A stretch of 64,000 nucleotides of DNA from an uncultured Tenacibaculum sp. (GTDB taxonomy: Bacteria; Bacteroidota; Bacteroidia; Flavobacteriales; Flavobacteriaceae). The translations under genes and the position numbers were made by a program. The number at the start of each line of letters is the position of its first letter. The stretch's first letter is position 1. The notes under the pieces are model-generated. The model ran no database searches and was not told the DNA's origin. It worked only from the letters and a program-made list of their open reading frames with translations. Below are positions 43,854 through 53,246 of this stretch, in pieces. The DNA is taken from the NCBI GenBank assembly GCA_947501615.1, contig CANMWK010000010.1, positions 1 to 64,000 of the forward strand, read 5' to 3'.

Positions 43854-44594
43854 ATGTCACGTAAACTTCATTTAAGAACTAGAAAAACCCATCGTTATTT
43901 AGGTCTTTTTATAGGGATTCAGTTTTTATTCTGGACAATTGGAGGATTGTACTTTAGCTGGAACAATATGAAAGATGTTCACGGTAAAACGTTGTTAGAT
44001 AAATCGGAACACACTTTTGCATTTAGATTTAATGAACCAGTTCGTAAACTTTTAGGAGAAATAAAAGAACCTATCAAAAATATTGAAGGAATTGTAGTAC
44101 ATCAGGATAGTCTTTTACGGGTAGAAACTGTTTCAAAAAATCACCTTTTAACGTTAAGTAATAGCGGGTATACTATTAAAGATAGTTTAACTAAGGCTCA
44201 AATTTCTTCTTTTGTGAAAAGTAGATTAAAAGAAGAAATTTCTATTCGTAAAGTTTCATTGTTAACAAAAGAAAACGTTACTAAAGATCACGAATATAGA
44301 GAAAAACCACTGCCAGTTTATGTGGTAGAATTAGACCATTCGACGAACACAAAAGTGTATGTTCATCCTCAGTTAGCTAAAATTACTTCAGTAAGAAACG
44401 ATAATTGGAGACGTTTCGATTTCTTATGGATGTTACATGTTATGGATTTTGAAACTAGAGATCATATTACGAATTGGACATTGCGCATTTTTTCTGTTTT
44501 GGGATTGGCAACAATACTTTCTGGTTTCTATTTGTTTTATCTAAGTTCTCCTTCGATAAGAAAGGTAAGAAGAAAGATCACTAAAGATTCATAA
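43854..44594 (+). CDS. PepSY-domain membrane protein
   Basis: A 246-residue protein with an N-terminal membrane helix (FIGIQFLFWTIGGLYFSW), two PepSY-type domains and a second helix near the C-terminus (IFSVLGLATILSGFYLFYL). Proteins of this shape often accompany flavin-dependent or haem membrane redox systems. It follows the SemiSWEET gene after 13 bp, so it may belong to the same transcript as the polyketide cluster. Confidence 0.82.
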   Translation: MSRKLHLRTRKTHRYLGLFIGIQFLFWTIGGLYFSWNNMKDVHGKTLLDKSEHTFAFRFNEPVRKLLGEIKEPIKNIEGIVVHQDSLLRVETVSKNHLLTLSNSGYTIKDSLTKAQISSFVKSRLKEEISIRKVSLLTKENVTKDHEYREKPLPVYVVELDHSTNTKVYVHPQLAKITSVRNDNWRRFDFLWMLHVMDFETRDHITNWTLRIFSVLGLATILSGFYLFYLSSPSIRKVRRKITKDS

Positions 44595-44632
44595 ACTTTT
44601 ATTATTTTCAATTCTCAAACAAAATTGTTCTT

Positions 44633-45832
44633 TTGAATCTTTGTAAAAAAATACAGAACGCAAATTATTACCAAACCGTAGAAGATATTCCTGAAAATAT
44701 ATGGGGTCAATTAGGTTGTGTTAATAATTTATATTTCAATCCGAATTATTTATCTGCTATTTCAAAATACCAAGAAGATATTGATTTTTGGTATGTAGTT
44801 TTATTTGATGATCATTACAATCCTATAGCTTTTTCAACAGTTCAGGTTGTGAATTTTTATTTAGATAGTGTACAAAATGAATTGCAAGGTATTGTTGAAT
44901 TTATAAAAAGAATAGGGCGAAAGTTACGTGTGTTGTCAGATCAAAAACCGTTAAAGATTTTAACCTGCGGAAATACGTTTGTTAGTGGTGAACATGGAAT
45001 TTTTATAAAAGAAGGACAAGACAAGCAAAAAGTAATCAAGCAAATTGCGAAGTCTGTATTGCATTTGGTAAATGATGAGGGGCATTTTGATTATAAAGTA
45101 AGCGGATTTATGCTTAAAGATTTCGAACATGAATCTTTGTTCATAACTGATGAACTTTTAGGGTACAATTACCATTCGTTCAATGTTGAGCCCAATATGC
45201 TCATGCAAATCGATGAAGATTGGACAGATTTCAATGACTATTTAGCTGCAATGAAAACCAAGTTCCGTGTAAAGGCTAAAAAAGCAATGGAGCGTAGCGC
45301 TGGCTTAAAAGAGATTGATATTACAGAAAGTAATATTCATATGTACTTGAAAGATATGGAAAAACTCTATAAAAATGTGTCTTCCAAAGCAGGGTTCAAT
45401 TTAGGAGAATTCAATTTGCTTTCTTATGCTGTATTGAAGGAAAACTTAAAAAGAGATTATATTATTAAAGGATATCTGTTAAATAATAAATTGGTAGGTT
45501 TTTTATCAGGAATGATCAATCAAGGAAATTTAGATGCTCATTTTGTAGGTATTTCTTATCAGTATAATCGAAAGTATGCAGTGTACCAACGTATGCTTTA
45601 CGATTACATACATATTGCAATTACACATAAGTTAAAACAAATTAATTTTGGTAGAACTGCAAGTGAAATCAAAAGTTCTGTAGGTGCTGAACCTCAGGAT
45701 TTAACCATTTACTTCAGACATAAAAACAATATACCTAATAAAATTTTAAAATGCTTTATCGATAAAATACAGCCTACACCTTTTCAGCAAAAGCATCCAT
45801 TTAAAGCTAAAACTCTTGTCAAGCAGCGTTAA
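44633..45832 (+). CDS. GNAT-like/FemAB-like acyltransferase
   Basis: A 399-residue cytoplasmic protein. The N-terminal part is not recognised; the C-terminal half (about 200-370) shows a GNAT/FemAB-like pattern with KTKFRVKAKKAMERS, YLLNNKLVGFLSGM and INFGRTASEIKSS. It may transfer an acyl or aminoacyl group. The start is a TTG; related starts are placed at the same point. Relation to the polyketide cluster is by position only. Confidence 0.68.
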   Translation: MNLCKKIQNANYYQTVEDIPENIWGQLGCVNNLYFNPNYLSAISKYQEDIDFWYVVLFDDHYNPIAFSTVQVVNFYLDSVQNELQGIVEFIKRIGRKLRVLSDQKPLKILTCGNTFVSGEHGIFIKEGQDKQKVIKQIAKSVLHLVNDEGHFDYKVSGFMLKDFEHESLFITDELLGYNYHSFNVEPNMLMQIDEDWTDFNDYLAAMKTKFRVKAKKAMERSAGLKEIDITESNIHMYLKDMEKLYKNVSSKAGFNLGEFNLLSYAVLKENLKRDYIIKGYLLNNKLVGFLSGMINQGNLDAHFVGISYQYNRKYAVYQRMLYDYIHIAITHKLKQINFGRTASEIKSSVGAEPQDLTIYFRHKNNIPNKILKCFIDKIQPTPFQQKHPFKAKTLVKQR

Positions 45833-45864
45833 AAAGAGTATTTTTAAGGTATAAATTCAACACA

Positions 45865-46734
45865 ATGAAGAATACTACAGAACTCGTTAATATTCTTACG
45901 TTAAAAGATCAGGGAGATAACAACTTTTCTGGTGTAAGTAAAGATATTGGAAGCCCAAATGTATTTGGAGGTCAAGTTTTAGCACAATCTTTAAATGCCG
46001 CCTACAGAACTGTAGATTCGAATCGAATTTTACATTCGTTACATTCTTATTTTTTAGAACCAGGTAGCTTAGATTTGCCTATTATTTACAACGTACAAAC
46101 GATACGTGATGGAGGTAGTTTTTCTACAAGAAGAGTTACGGCTCATCAAGGAGAAAAAAACATTTTCATTCTAGCATGTTCCTTTCACAAAATAGAAGAA
46201 GGTTATGAACATCAAATGCAAATGAATGAAAAAATTAAACAACCAGAGGAATTGTTGAGTTGGACAGAAATGTATGATCAATTTGGTGATTTTTTACCAA
46301 AAAAGATGAAAGCTTTTTTAAGTATTGAAAGACCTATTGATTTTAAACCAGCTCAAATTTTAAATCCAGTAGAATTAAAAGATTTACCTCCATATATAGA
46401 TGTTTGGTTTAAATTGAAAGGAGATAGTAAAGACTTAGCGTTGGATATGAAACAACAAATTCTAACTTATATTTCAGATTATAATATTCTTACAGCATGT
46501 TTGTATCCTAATGCAAGTAAAGCGCATTTTGGGAATACTCAAATGGTAAGTTTAGATCATTCGATGTGGTTTTATCGTGATTTTGATTTTGATGATTGGT
46601 TATTGTACGCTGTAGAAAGTCCTAGTTCTTTTGGAGCAAGAGGTTTTGCTTCAGGAAAAATATACACCAGAGATGGAAAATTAGTTGCTTCCGTAGCACA
46701 AGAAGGTTTAATGCGACCAGGAAGAAAAAAATAA
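45865..46734 (+). CDS. tesB: Acyl-CoA thioesterase II
   Basis: A 289-residue double-hotdog thioesterase, with VFGGQVLAQSLNAAYRTV (30-47), LHSLHSYFLEPG and YDVQTIRDGGSFSTRRV-like sections, and the C-terminal MVSLDHSMWFYRDF and FGARGFASGKIYT. It hydrolyses acyl-CoA to free fatty acid and CoA. It lies after the acyltransferase gene and may recycle acyl chains. Confidence 0.92.
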   Translation: MKNTTELVNILTLKDQGDNNFSGVSKDIGSPNVFGGQVLAQSLNAAYRTVDSNRILHSLHSYFLEPGSLDLPIIYNVQTIRDGGSFSTRRVTAHQGEKNIFILACSFHKIEEGYEHQMQMNEKIKQPEELLSWTEMYDQFGDFLPKKMKAFLSIERPIDFKPAQILNPVELKDLPPYIDVWFKLKGDSKDLALDMKQQILTYISDYNILTACLYPNASKAHFGNTQMVSLDHSMWFYRDFDFDDWLLYAVESPSSFGARGFASGKIYTRDGKLVASVAQEGLMRPGRKK

Positions 46735-46739
46735 AATTT

Positions 46740-47084
46740 ATGAGCCCTTTTTTATACGTTTTATCAGTAAACGGATTGTTATTTTTGTTTAGTTTGATAT
46801 TTTACTTTTTCCCTCCAAAGAAAATTAATTCCATTTATGGATATCGAACTTTTCGTACGATGCAGCACCAAAAAATATGGGATTTTGCGAATAGTTTTTT
46901 TAATAAACAATTTGTGTTATTTGCAGGAATATCTTTGTTAGGAGCTTTAGTTTTGGCCTCTATTAATCCAGAACTAACTTGGCAACCCATGATTTTATTA
47001 GTTTTATGTTTGGCTGTATCTGTAATAAAAACAGAGCAAGAACTAAATAAACATTTTGATAAAGAAGGGAAGAGGTTAAAATAG
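46740..47084 (+). CDS. SdpI-like small membrane protein
   Basis: A 114-residue protein with three hydrophobic helices and the segment IYGYRTFRTMQ typical of SdpI/YhfL-like proteins, where SdpI is an immunity protein. A stress-related role is likely. It is the last gene before the REP-rich gap. Confidence 0.8.
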   Translation: MSPFLYVLSVNGLLFLFSLIFYFFPPKKINSIYGYRTFRTMQHQKIWDFANSFFNKQFVLFAGISLLGALVLASINPELTWQPMILLVLCLAVSVIKTEQELNKHFDKEGKRLK

Positions 47085-47174
47085 TTGAAGGTTGAAGTTT
47101 AATAGAAAAAGTTTGGGTACTTATCTAAGAGATTTTAATGAATATCCTTTTTAAGACATAAATAAAGTTTTGGT

Positions 47175-47257
47175 GTCATTCCGAATTTATTTCGGAATCA
47201 CATAATGCTATTGAAGAGCTATTTGTGATGATAGTTTGAAGTAAATTCAGGTTGACG
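47175..47257. repeat. REP-like element with internal hairpin
   Basis: The sequence starts GTCATTCCGAATTTATTTCGGAAT (palindrome ATTCCGAA/TTCGGAAT) and ends CAGGTTGACG. It lies in the gap between the SdpI-like and SCO1-like genes and matches the REP family. Confidence 0.65.
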
Positions 47258-47300
47258 TATCTTATTTATATATTGCGTATAATCAATTAGTTTTTCTTAG

Positions 47301-47975
47301 CTATTTATACTCTTCCTTAAGTAATAAAATATCATCAATAATTTGCTGCATATTTTTAAACTTAGTTCCATCATAAATACCTCTAATTCTACGTTTTTTG
47401 TCTATCAAAATAAAGTTTTCTGTATGAATAAAATCCCCATCACCACCGTCACCTTCAGTTAAAGCTGCACAATAACTTTTTCTAGCCAACTCATAAATAT
47501 GCTTTTTGTTTCCTGTAACCACATTCCATTTATCATCAATAACACCAATACGTTTACTGTACGCTTTTAAAGCAGGGACAGAATCTTTTTCAGGCATTAC
47601 AGTGTGTGATAAAAACATAACATCATTATCATCTTTAAAAAAGTCCTGTAATTCTATCATATTAGTTGCCATGGGAATACAAATTCCTTTACAAGTGGCA
47701 AAGAAAAAATCAGTGACATAAATTTTATCGGTGTAATTTTCTTGAGTTATTTTTTCTCCATTCTGATTGATTAATTCAAAGTCTTTAATCGTATGATTTT
47801 TAGTAAACATACGAATTGATTTATCAACTAATTTCGGGTTAATATCCGCAGGGCTATAAACAGGTAATTTTTTATCAACCTTAACCAAAAAATAGTAACA
47901 AGGTAAAACAACTAAAGAAAGACCAATAAGAAAAAGAAAGGTATATTTTGATTTTTTAAAAAAAGCTAAGTTCAT
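47301..47975 (-). CDS. SCO1/SenC family copper chaperone
   Basis: A 224-residue membrane-anchored thioredoxin-fold protein for copper delivery to cytochrome c oxidase. It has an N-terminal helix, the copper-binding CxxxC motif (CKGIC) and the distal His in GDFIHTEN. I take the ATG at 47975; a GTG nine bases upstream is also in frame. A promoter-like TATTTTTG lies 22 bp upstream. Confidence 0.9.
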   Translation of the reverse strand: MNLAFFKKSKYTFLFLIGLSLVVLPCYYFLVKVDKKLPVYSPADINPKLVDKSIRMFTKNHTIKDFELINQNGEKITQENYTDKIYVTDFFFATCKGICIPMATNMIELQDFFKDDNDVMFLSHTVMPEKDSVPALKAYSKRIGVIDDKWNVVTGNKKHIYELARKSYCAALTEGDGGDGDFIHTENFILIDKKRRIRGIYDGTKFKNMQQIIDDILLLKEEYK

Positions 47976-47997
47976 TGTCAACACTATAATTCTAGTG

Positions 47998-48005
47998 CAA
48001 AAATA
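47998..48005 (-). promoter_or_regulatory. Promoter -7 element (TATTTTTG) of the SCO1 gene
   Basis: Minus-strand TATTTTTG fits TAnnTTTG, 22 bp before the chosen ATG. Confidence 0.45.
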
Positions 48006-48090
48006 CAGCTTAAAAAAAGGCTTTCCTAAAATCTTTGTTAAAACGTGTAAAAGTATGAATACGCAATTTTTAGAACTCTACTTAAAAGTG

Positions 48091-48098
48091 TACATTTG
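48091..48098 (+). promoter_or_regulatory. Promoter -7 element (TACATTTG) of rseP
   Basis: TACATTTG fits TAnnTTTG and lies 31 bp before the rseP ATG. Confidence 0.45.
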
Positions 48099-48129
48099 TT
48101 AGTTTTATAGAAAAGATACTACACCATAT

Positions 48130-49485
48130 ATGGAAATATTGATAAAAGCATCACAGTTTATTTTAAGCTTGTCATTACTAATTGTTCTTCATGAATTAGG
48201 ACATTTTCTTCCTGCTAAATTTTTTAAGACAAAAGTTGAGAAGTTTTACTTGTTTTTTGATTATAAATTTTCACTATTCAGAAAAAAAGTAGGAGAGACG
48301 GTATATGGTATTGGTTGGATTCCACTTGGAGGTTATGTGAAAATTGCAGGGATGATTGATGAAAGTATGGATACAGAACAAATGAAAGGAGAGCCGCAAC
48401 CTTGGGAGTTTCGTTCGAAACCAGCTTGGCAACGCTTAATAATCATGTTAGGTGGAGTTATCGTGAATTTTATTTTGGGTATTCTAATCTATATATGTTT
48501 AATGTGGAGTTATGGAGAAAAATATTTGCCAAATGAAAATGTAAAAGATGGTATTTGGGTTCAAGATGATTTAGCTAGGGATTTAGGTTTAGAAACTGGA
48601 GATAAGGTTGTTTCTGTAGATGGAAATGAAATTAAAAAATTTGGTCAATTACAACTTGAGTTTATTAATGGTAATCGATTTATAATGGATCGTAATGGAC
48701 AGCAAATTGAAAAAGAAATACCTGTTGATTTTATTTCGAAGTTAGTAGATAGAGGTAAAGATGCGGGGAGTTTTATTTTACCTAGATATCCATTTGTTAT
48801 TTCTAGAGTCTCTGAAGATTCTCCTAACAAAGATGTTTTAAAACCTAAAGATATAATTGTTGCAATCAACGGAGAAAAAATTGTTTATTTTGATGAGTCA
48901 AAGCATATTTTACAAAAATACAAAGGACAAAATACCACCATAGATATTAAAAGAGGGGAAGAAATAAAGCAAATACATGTTAAAGTAACAAAAGAAGGAA
49001 AGTTAGGTGTAGGTTTTGGAACATTGTCATTAACTGATTTAGAAAAGTTAGGGTATTACAAATTAGAAACTAAAACGTATTCTTTTACTGAGGCAATTCC
49101 TGTAGGACTAAAAAAATCTTGGAATACTTTAACAGGATATGTAAAGCAACTTAAAAAGGTGTTTAATCCAAGTACTGGAGCTTACAAAGGATTGGGAGGT
49201 TTTATTTCAATGGGAAGTATTTTTCCATCAGAATGGAGTGCATATACCTTTTGGAATATAACAGCATTTTTATCTATTATGTTAGGTTTTATGAATCTAT
49301 TACCAATACCTGCATTAGATGGAGGTCATGTTGTATTTACACTATGGGAAATGATTACTGGAAAAAAACCTGGGGATAAGTTTTTAGAATATGCCCAGTT
49401 GGTAGGTTTCGTACTTTTACTAGCACTATTATTGTTTGCAAATGGTAATGATGTTGTGCGTTTAATTAACAATTGGTTAAAGTAG
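48130..49485 (+). CDS. rseP: RIP metalloprotease RseP
   Basis: A 451-residue intramembrane zinc metalloprotease (site-2 type) that cleaves anti-sigma factors or leader remnants within the membrane. The zinc motif HELGH lies near residue 21 (LIVLHELGHFLPAK) and the C-terminal metal ligand is in NLLPIPALDGGHV. Two PDZ-like domains lie between. It could act on the membrane partner of the ECF sigma factor at 3.4 kb, though that is only a guess. Confidence 0.95.
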   Translation: MEILIKASQFILSLSLLIVLHELGHFLPAKFFKTKVEKFYLFFDYKFSLFRKKVGETVYGIGWIPLGGYVKIAGMIDESMDTEQMKGEPQPWEFRSKPAWQRLIIMLGGVIVNFILGILIYICLMWSYGEKYLPNENVKDGIWVQDDLARDLGLETGDKVVSVDGNEIKKFGQLQLEFINGNRFIMDRNGQQIEKEIPVDFISKLVDRGKDAGSFILPRYPFVISRVSEDSPNKDVLKPKDIIVAINGEKIVYFDESKHILQKYKGQNTTIDIKRGEEIKQIHVKVTKEGKLGVGFGTLSLTDLEKLGYYKLETKTYSFTEAIPVGLKKSWNTLTGYVKQLKKVFNPSTGAYKGLGGFISMGSIFPSEWSAYTFWNITAFLSIMLGFMNLLPIPALDGGHVVFTLWEMITGKKPGDKFLEYAQLVGFVLLLALLLFANGNDVVRLINNWLK

Positions 49486-49551
49486 TACTAATAAGTAATA
49501 GAATTAATTCAGTAGTTATTATTATATATAGAAAGCGTAGATAGTAGTAAA

Positions 49552-49719
49552 TTACGATGTAGGTTTTACTTTTAAAGGAAAGTTAAATGGGGTTACCCAG
49601 TAATAATCATTTCTACAGTCTAAACAGTTGTAATATTTTAAAAAACCTATACGTTTAGCTATTCCTGTTCTTCTCTTTCTAATACGGTTTGTAGAACCAC
49701 AATGTGGACAAGTTTTCAT
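49552..49719 (-). CDS. Small zinc-ribbon protein
   Basis: A 55-residue protein with two Cys pairs, CPHCG near the start and CLDC in the middle, typical of zinc ribbons. The ATG at 49719 is used; an upstream ATG at 49761 would add 14 unconserved residues. Such proteins are usually nucleic-acid-associated. It stands alone between rseP and a strong terminator. Confidence 0.7.
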   Translation of the reverse strand: MKTCPHCGSTNRIRKRRTGIAKRIGFLKYYNCLDCRNDYYWVTPFNFPLKVKPTS

Positions 49720-49798
49720 ATTCTTATAAATTAGGTTACAAATTGTTTTTTGATGTAACACTAAAGTTAGTTTATAAAAAATAGAATATATAAAAAAA

Positions 49799-49820
49799 AG
49801 AAGGGGATTTTTCCCCTTCT
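49799..49820. terminator. Bidirectional terminator
   Basis: AGAAGGGGA/TCCCCTTCT with a short T loop lies between runs of A and T, after the minus-strand cupin-like gene and between it and the zinc-ribbon gene. Confidence 0.85.
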
Positions 49821-49827
49821 TTTTTTT

Positions 49828-50697
49828 CTATGTTAGATTGTTAATTTTATTTGTTTTAATAATGGCTTGTTCATTTTTCCAATCAATCCATTTCTGACCT
49901 TTTATACGTCGCATTACATTGTCTATAGTTCGCATGATAAAGACATTATAAATAGCTTTTCCTAAGTTTTTAGGGTTTCTTGCTATTGCACGTAAGCTCA
50001 TTGAAAAACCAGGTGTTATATAGCGCATATAGTGCCAATAACCTTCAGGCATATATAACACATTACCATGTTCTAATTCTGCTACATGACCTTTAGCATG
50101 TTGTAATGCTGGCCATTTTTCAAAGTCAGGGTTATTAAAGTCAATATCTTCCCTAGTAATTAAAGAGTGTGGTATTTTATATAAAAACTTGTTTTGTTTT
50201 TGGTCAAACAAAATACATTTTTTCTTTCCTTCGAAATGAAAATGGAAGATATTGGCTAAATCAATATCATAATGCATGAAAGTATAAGAGTCTCTACCTC
50301 CAAAGAATAACATTGGTAAACCTTTCATTAACCGTAAGCCAAAATCTGGAAATTTAAAATCTTTTTGAAGTACAGGAACCTCTTTTAAAACGTTCCATAA
50401 AAAAATTCTAAACTTAGTAGGTTCACGCTTTAATAAATCAACATACTCACTCATTTTCATTGTCGCATGAGGCTCATTAAAACCATCTTTATAATCTACA
50501 GGTCTATCATCATATAGGGGAACAGTTTTATCACCAGCTACTTCTTTCATATATTCTAAAGACCATTTAGAATATGCCGGCCAATCTTCAATAAAACGCT
50601 CAATAACTACAGGTTTTTGAGGCTTAAAATAGTTCTTGATAAAGTCTTCTTTAGTAATCGTTTCGACCCTATCTATTTGTTCCAATTGTAATCCCAT
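49828..50697 (-). CDS. Cupin-like (JmjC-related) dioxygenase
   Basis: A 289-residue protein of the cupin_8/JmjC-like group, with the iron ligands HYD (in FMHYDIDLANIF) and a later His (EGYWHYMRY). Enzymes of this type use iron and 2-oxoglutarate to hydroxylate proteins or other substrates. It follows the bioB gene on the same strand but has its own promoter element TAACTTTG at 50718-50725. Confidence 0.85.
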   Translation of the reverse strand: MGLQLEQIDRVETITKEDFIKNYFKPQKPVVIERFIEDWPAYSKWSLEYMKEVAGDKTVPLYDDRPVDYKDGFNEPHATMKMSEYVDLLKREPTKFRIFLWNVLKEVPVLQKDFKFPDFGLRLMKGLPMLFFGGRDSYTFMHYDIDLANIFHFHFEGKKKCILFDQKQNKFLYKIPHSLITREDIDFNNPDFEKWPALQHAKGHVAELEHGNVLYMPEGYWHYMRYITPGFSMSLRAIARNPKNLGKAIYNVFIMRTIDNVMRRIKGQKWIDWKNEQAIIKTNKINNLT

Positions 50698-50717
50698 CAG
50701 TCAAATTTTGATAACAG

Positions 50718-50725
50718 CAAAGTTA
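50718..50725 (-). promoter_or_regulatory. Promoter -7 element (TAACTTTG) of the cupin-like gene
   Basis: Minus-strand TAACTTTG fits TAnnTTTG, 20 bp before the ATG. Confidence 0.5.
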
Positions 50726-50793
50726 AGAAAACGTTACGAAACCTTTTTTAAAAGTAATTGTTAAAATAAATTATTCTATTTAAAATATCTATT

Positions 50794-51891
50794 TTATGCC
50801 TTTACTTCCTTAGCTTCCTGTTTTTTAATTTCATTTCTTTCAATCGTATGACTTGGTCTAGTCCATTTTGGTTTTTCACCTAAATCCTTATATTGAGAGT
50901 CTTCAGCCTCAACAGTTTTAGGTTGCATTTTCTTAATAAATGGCTTTTGAGGGTTCAATCCAAGTAACTCGAATAACTTCATATCCTCGTTTACATCTGG
51001 ATTTGGAGTAGTTAATAATTTGTCTCCAGCAAAAATTGAATTCGCACCAGCAAAGAAACACATTGTTTGTCCTTCTTGACTCATTTGTGTTCTACCAGCA
51101 GATAAACGTACTTGAGTTTCTGGCATAACAATACGAGTTGTGGCAACCATACGAACCATTTCCCAAATTGAAACAGGTTTTTGGTCTTCTAATGGAGTTC
51201 CGTCAACAGCTACTAAAGCATTAATTGGTACAGATTCTGGTTGTGGATTTAATGTAGATAAAGCGACTAACATTCCTGCTCTATCTTCAATAGCTTCACC
51301 CATTCCAATAATTCCACCAGAACAAACCGTTACATTTGTTTTACGAACGTTATCGATAGTTTCTAAACGATCTTCAAATCCTCTAGTTGAAATTACTTCT
51401 TTATAGTATTCTTCAGATGAATCTAAATTGTGGTTATAAGCATATAAACCAGCTTCAGCTAAACGGTGTGCTTGATTTTCAGTAATCATACCTAACGTAC
51501 AACAAACTTCCATATCTAGCTTATTAATGGTACGAACCATTTCTAATACTTGATCAAATTCTGGTCCATCTTTTACATTTCTCCAAGCTGCACCCATACA
51601 AACCCTCGAACTTCCCGAAGCTTTAGCACGTAATGCTTGTGCCTTTACTTGGTGAACAGTCATTAAATCATTTCCTTCAACATCTGTATGATATCTTGCT
51701 GCTTGTGGACAGTATCCACAATCTTCCGGGCATCCTCCTGTTTTTATAGAAAGTAACGTAGATACCTGTACTGTATTTGGATCGTGATGTTTGCGGTGTA
51801 TTGTAGCTGCATCATATAACAGCTCCATCATTGGTTTATTATAAATCGCTAAAATTTCTTCTTTAGTCCAGTTATGTCTAGTCTCACTCAT
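50794..51891 (-). CDS. bioB: Biotin synthase
   Basis: A radical-SAM enzyme that inserts sulfur into dethiobiotin to make biotin. The 365-residue protein has the SAM-cluster motif CPEDCGYC (about 54-61), a second cluster ligand set around GSSRVCMGAAW and CSGGIIGMGE, and a charged C-terminal extension past the usual length. It lies 54 bp after a beta-ketoacyl synthase gene and has its own -7 element at 51915. bioA, bioD and bioF are 4-8 kb away on the same strand. Confidence 0.96.
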   Translation of the reverse strand: MSETRHNWTKEEILAIYNKPMMELLYDAATIHRKHHDPNTVQVSTLLSIKTGGCPEDCGYCPQAARYHTDVEGNDLMTVHQVKAQALRAKASGSSRVCMGAAWRNVKDGPEFDQVLEMVRTINKLDMEVCCTLGMITENQAHRLAEAGLYAYNHNLDSSEEYYKEVISTRGFEDRLETIDNVRKTNVTVCSGGIIGMGEAIEDRAGMLVALSTLNPQPESVPINALVAVDGTPLEDQKPVSIWEMVRMVATTRIVMPETQVRLSAGRTQMSQEGQTMCFFAGANSIFAGDKLLTTPNPDVNEDMKLFELLGLNPQKPFIKKMQPKTVEAEDSQYKDLGEKPKWTRPSHTIERNEIKKQEAKEVKA

Positions 51892-51914
51892 ATAGTCGTC
51901 ATTGTTTGCGTTAT

Positions 51915-51922
51915 CAAAAGTA
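51915..51922 (-). promoter_or_regulatory. Promoter -7 element (TACTTTTG) of bioB
   Basis: Minus-strand TACTTTTG fits TAnnTTTG, 23 bp before the bioB ATG, and would allow bioB expression separate from the ketosynthase gene. Confidence 0.5.
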
Positions 51923-51945
51923 GGAAAACTAATTGTATTATTATA

Positions 51946-53097
51946 CTATTTTGAAATTAAAACTGAAACAGCATTACCTCCAAAACCAACAGCATTTACT
52001 ATTATTTTTTTTATTTGTTTAGGCTTCTTTTGTGGTTGAGCAAAAGGAACTTCGATTAGTTTTTGATGAGTTAACATGAGCAAGCCTAACTCAAAATTTA
52101 AAAGTCCAGATGCACCAAAAGTGTGTCCTAATTTCCATTTATTGGTAGTTAAAAAAGGTTGATGATTTCCAAATACTTTTTTAACAGCATTAATTTCTGA
52201 AGTATCTCCTTTTATAGTTCCAGGAGCGTGCATTACTATGGCATCTACTTCATTTAAATCGATGTTTTTACAAGCCATTTTCATCGATTTCTGAAAACAT
52301 TCAGCATCAGCAGTAACAGATGTATTGTGTTTTAAAATTTCAGTAGCATAACCGATACCTTCAATTTTTGCTATGGTATTTTCAGTGATTTCATTTTCTA
52401 AACATACTACAGCTGCACCTTCACCCAATACCATTGTGTTTTTCGTTTTTTCTAAGTCAAAAGCTTTACAAGGATAACCTTCAGTTTCTTTAGAATATAC
52501 TTTCAAAGCTTTCATTTGTGCTATGGTAAATTCAGTTAACGGAGCTTCACTTCCACCAACTAAAAATTTATCACATAAACCTGCTTGCAACCAAGCTACA
52601 CCATTAAGTAAAGAGTGTAAGGCTGTTGAACAAGTAATAGAATGGGATATTTCAGGTCCACTACTTTTTAAATCGTGCGCGATCCAAGAAGAAATATTAC
52701 CTAAGGTTGTAGTTGGTGAACTTAATGTTGATGAAGTTCCTGTTTGTAAAAACTCTTCATGATATTTTTCAAATAGTGCTGTAGCGCCTCGAGAAGATCC
52801 AATATTAATTCCAAAACCATCACCAGTTTTCCAACCTGCTTTTTGTGTAGCTATACGTGACGCATAAATGGCAAATAAAACGGTATTATCTAGGTTTTTA
52901 TATTTATTGTCAGCTTTTCTTAATGCCGATATAGCTTCTAAATCTGCATCTGCAATTCTTGCTACCCATTCTGTAAAATTTTTAAAGGTGGTTTTAGTCA
53001 TTCTATGATCGTGATCTAAATAACTATTCCATACTTCTTCCGAAGTTTTTCCTAAAGGGGATATCGATGCAAATGCTGAAATTGATATAGGTTTCAA
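51946..53097 (-). CDS. Beta-ketoacyl synthase linked to bioB
   Basis: A 383-residue ketosynthase with the triad Cys156 (HSITCSTALHS), His290 (VMHAPGTIKGD) and His325 (KLGHTFGASG). It is shorter and more diverged than FabF. Its position 54 bp before bioB on the same strand suggests a role in making the pimeloyl chain, since neither bioC nor bioH is in the window. A role in another lipid pathway is equally possible. Confidence 0.85.
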   Translation of the reverse strand: MKPISISAFASISPLGKTSEEVWNSYLDHDHRMTKTTFKNFTEWVARIADADLEAISALRKADNKYKNLDNTVLFAIYASRIATQKAGWKTGDGFGINIGSSRGATALFEKYHEEFLQTGTSSTLSSPTTTLGNISSWIAHDLKSSGPEISHSITCSTALHSLLNGVAWLQAGLCDKFLVGGSEAPLTEFTIAQMKALKVYSKETEGYPCKAFDLEKTKNTMVLGEGAAVVCLENEITENTIAKIEGIGYATEILKHNTSVTADAECFQKSMKMACKNIDLNEVDAIVMHAPGTIKGDTSEINAVKKVFGNHQPFLTTNKWKLGHTFGASGLLNFELGLLMLTHQKLIEVPFAQPQKKPKQIKKIIVNAVGFGGNAVSVLISK

Positions 53098-53113
53098 TAC
53101 AAAAAAATTTCAG

Positions 53114-53121
53114 CAAAATTA
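53114..53121 (-). promoter_or_regulatory. Promoter -7 element (TAATTTTG) of the ketosynthase-bioB unit
   Basis: Minus-strand TAATTTTG fits TAnnTTTG, 16 bp before the ketosynthase ATG. Confidence 0.45.
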
Positions 53122-53246
53122 AGATTAAAAATAAATAAGTTGGTTAATTACCTATGAAAATTAAAATAATAAACAAAGCTATTTTTTGCTAATATTTTAA
53201 TGAATATGTTAAATTTATCGTCTTTTTAAATTTAAACCCCGATTTA

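Noticed and set aside
50698..53120. BirA operator in front of the bioB unit
   Set aside because: No palindrome of the TTGT-type BirA operator was visible; only -7-like elements were seen.
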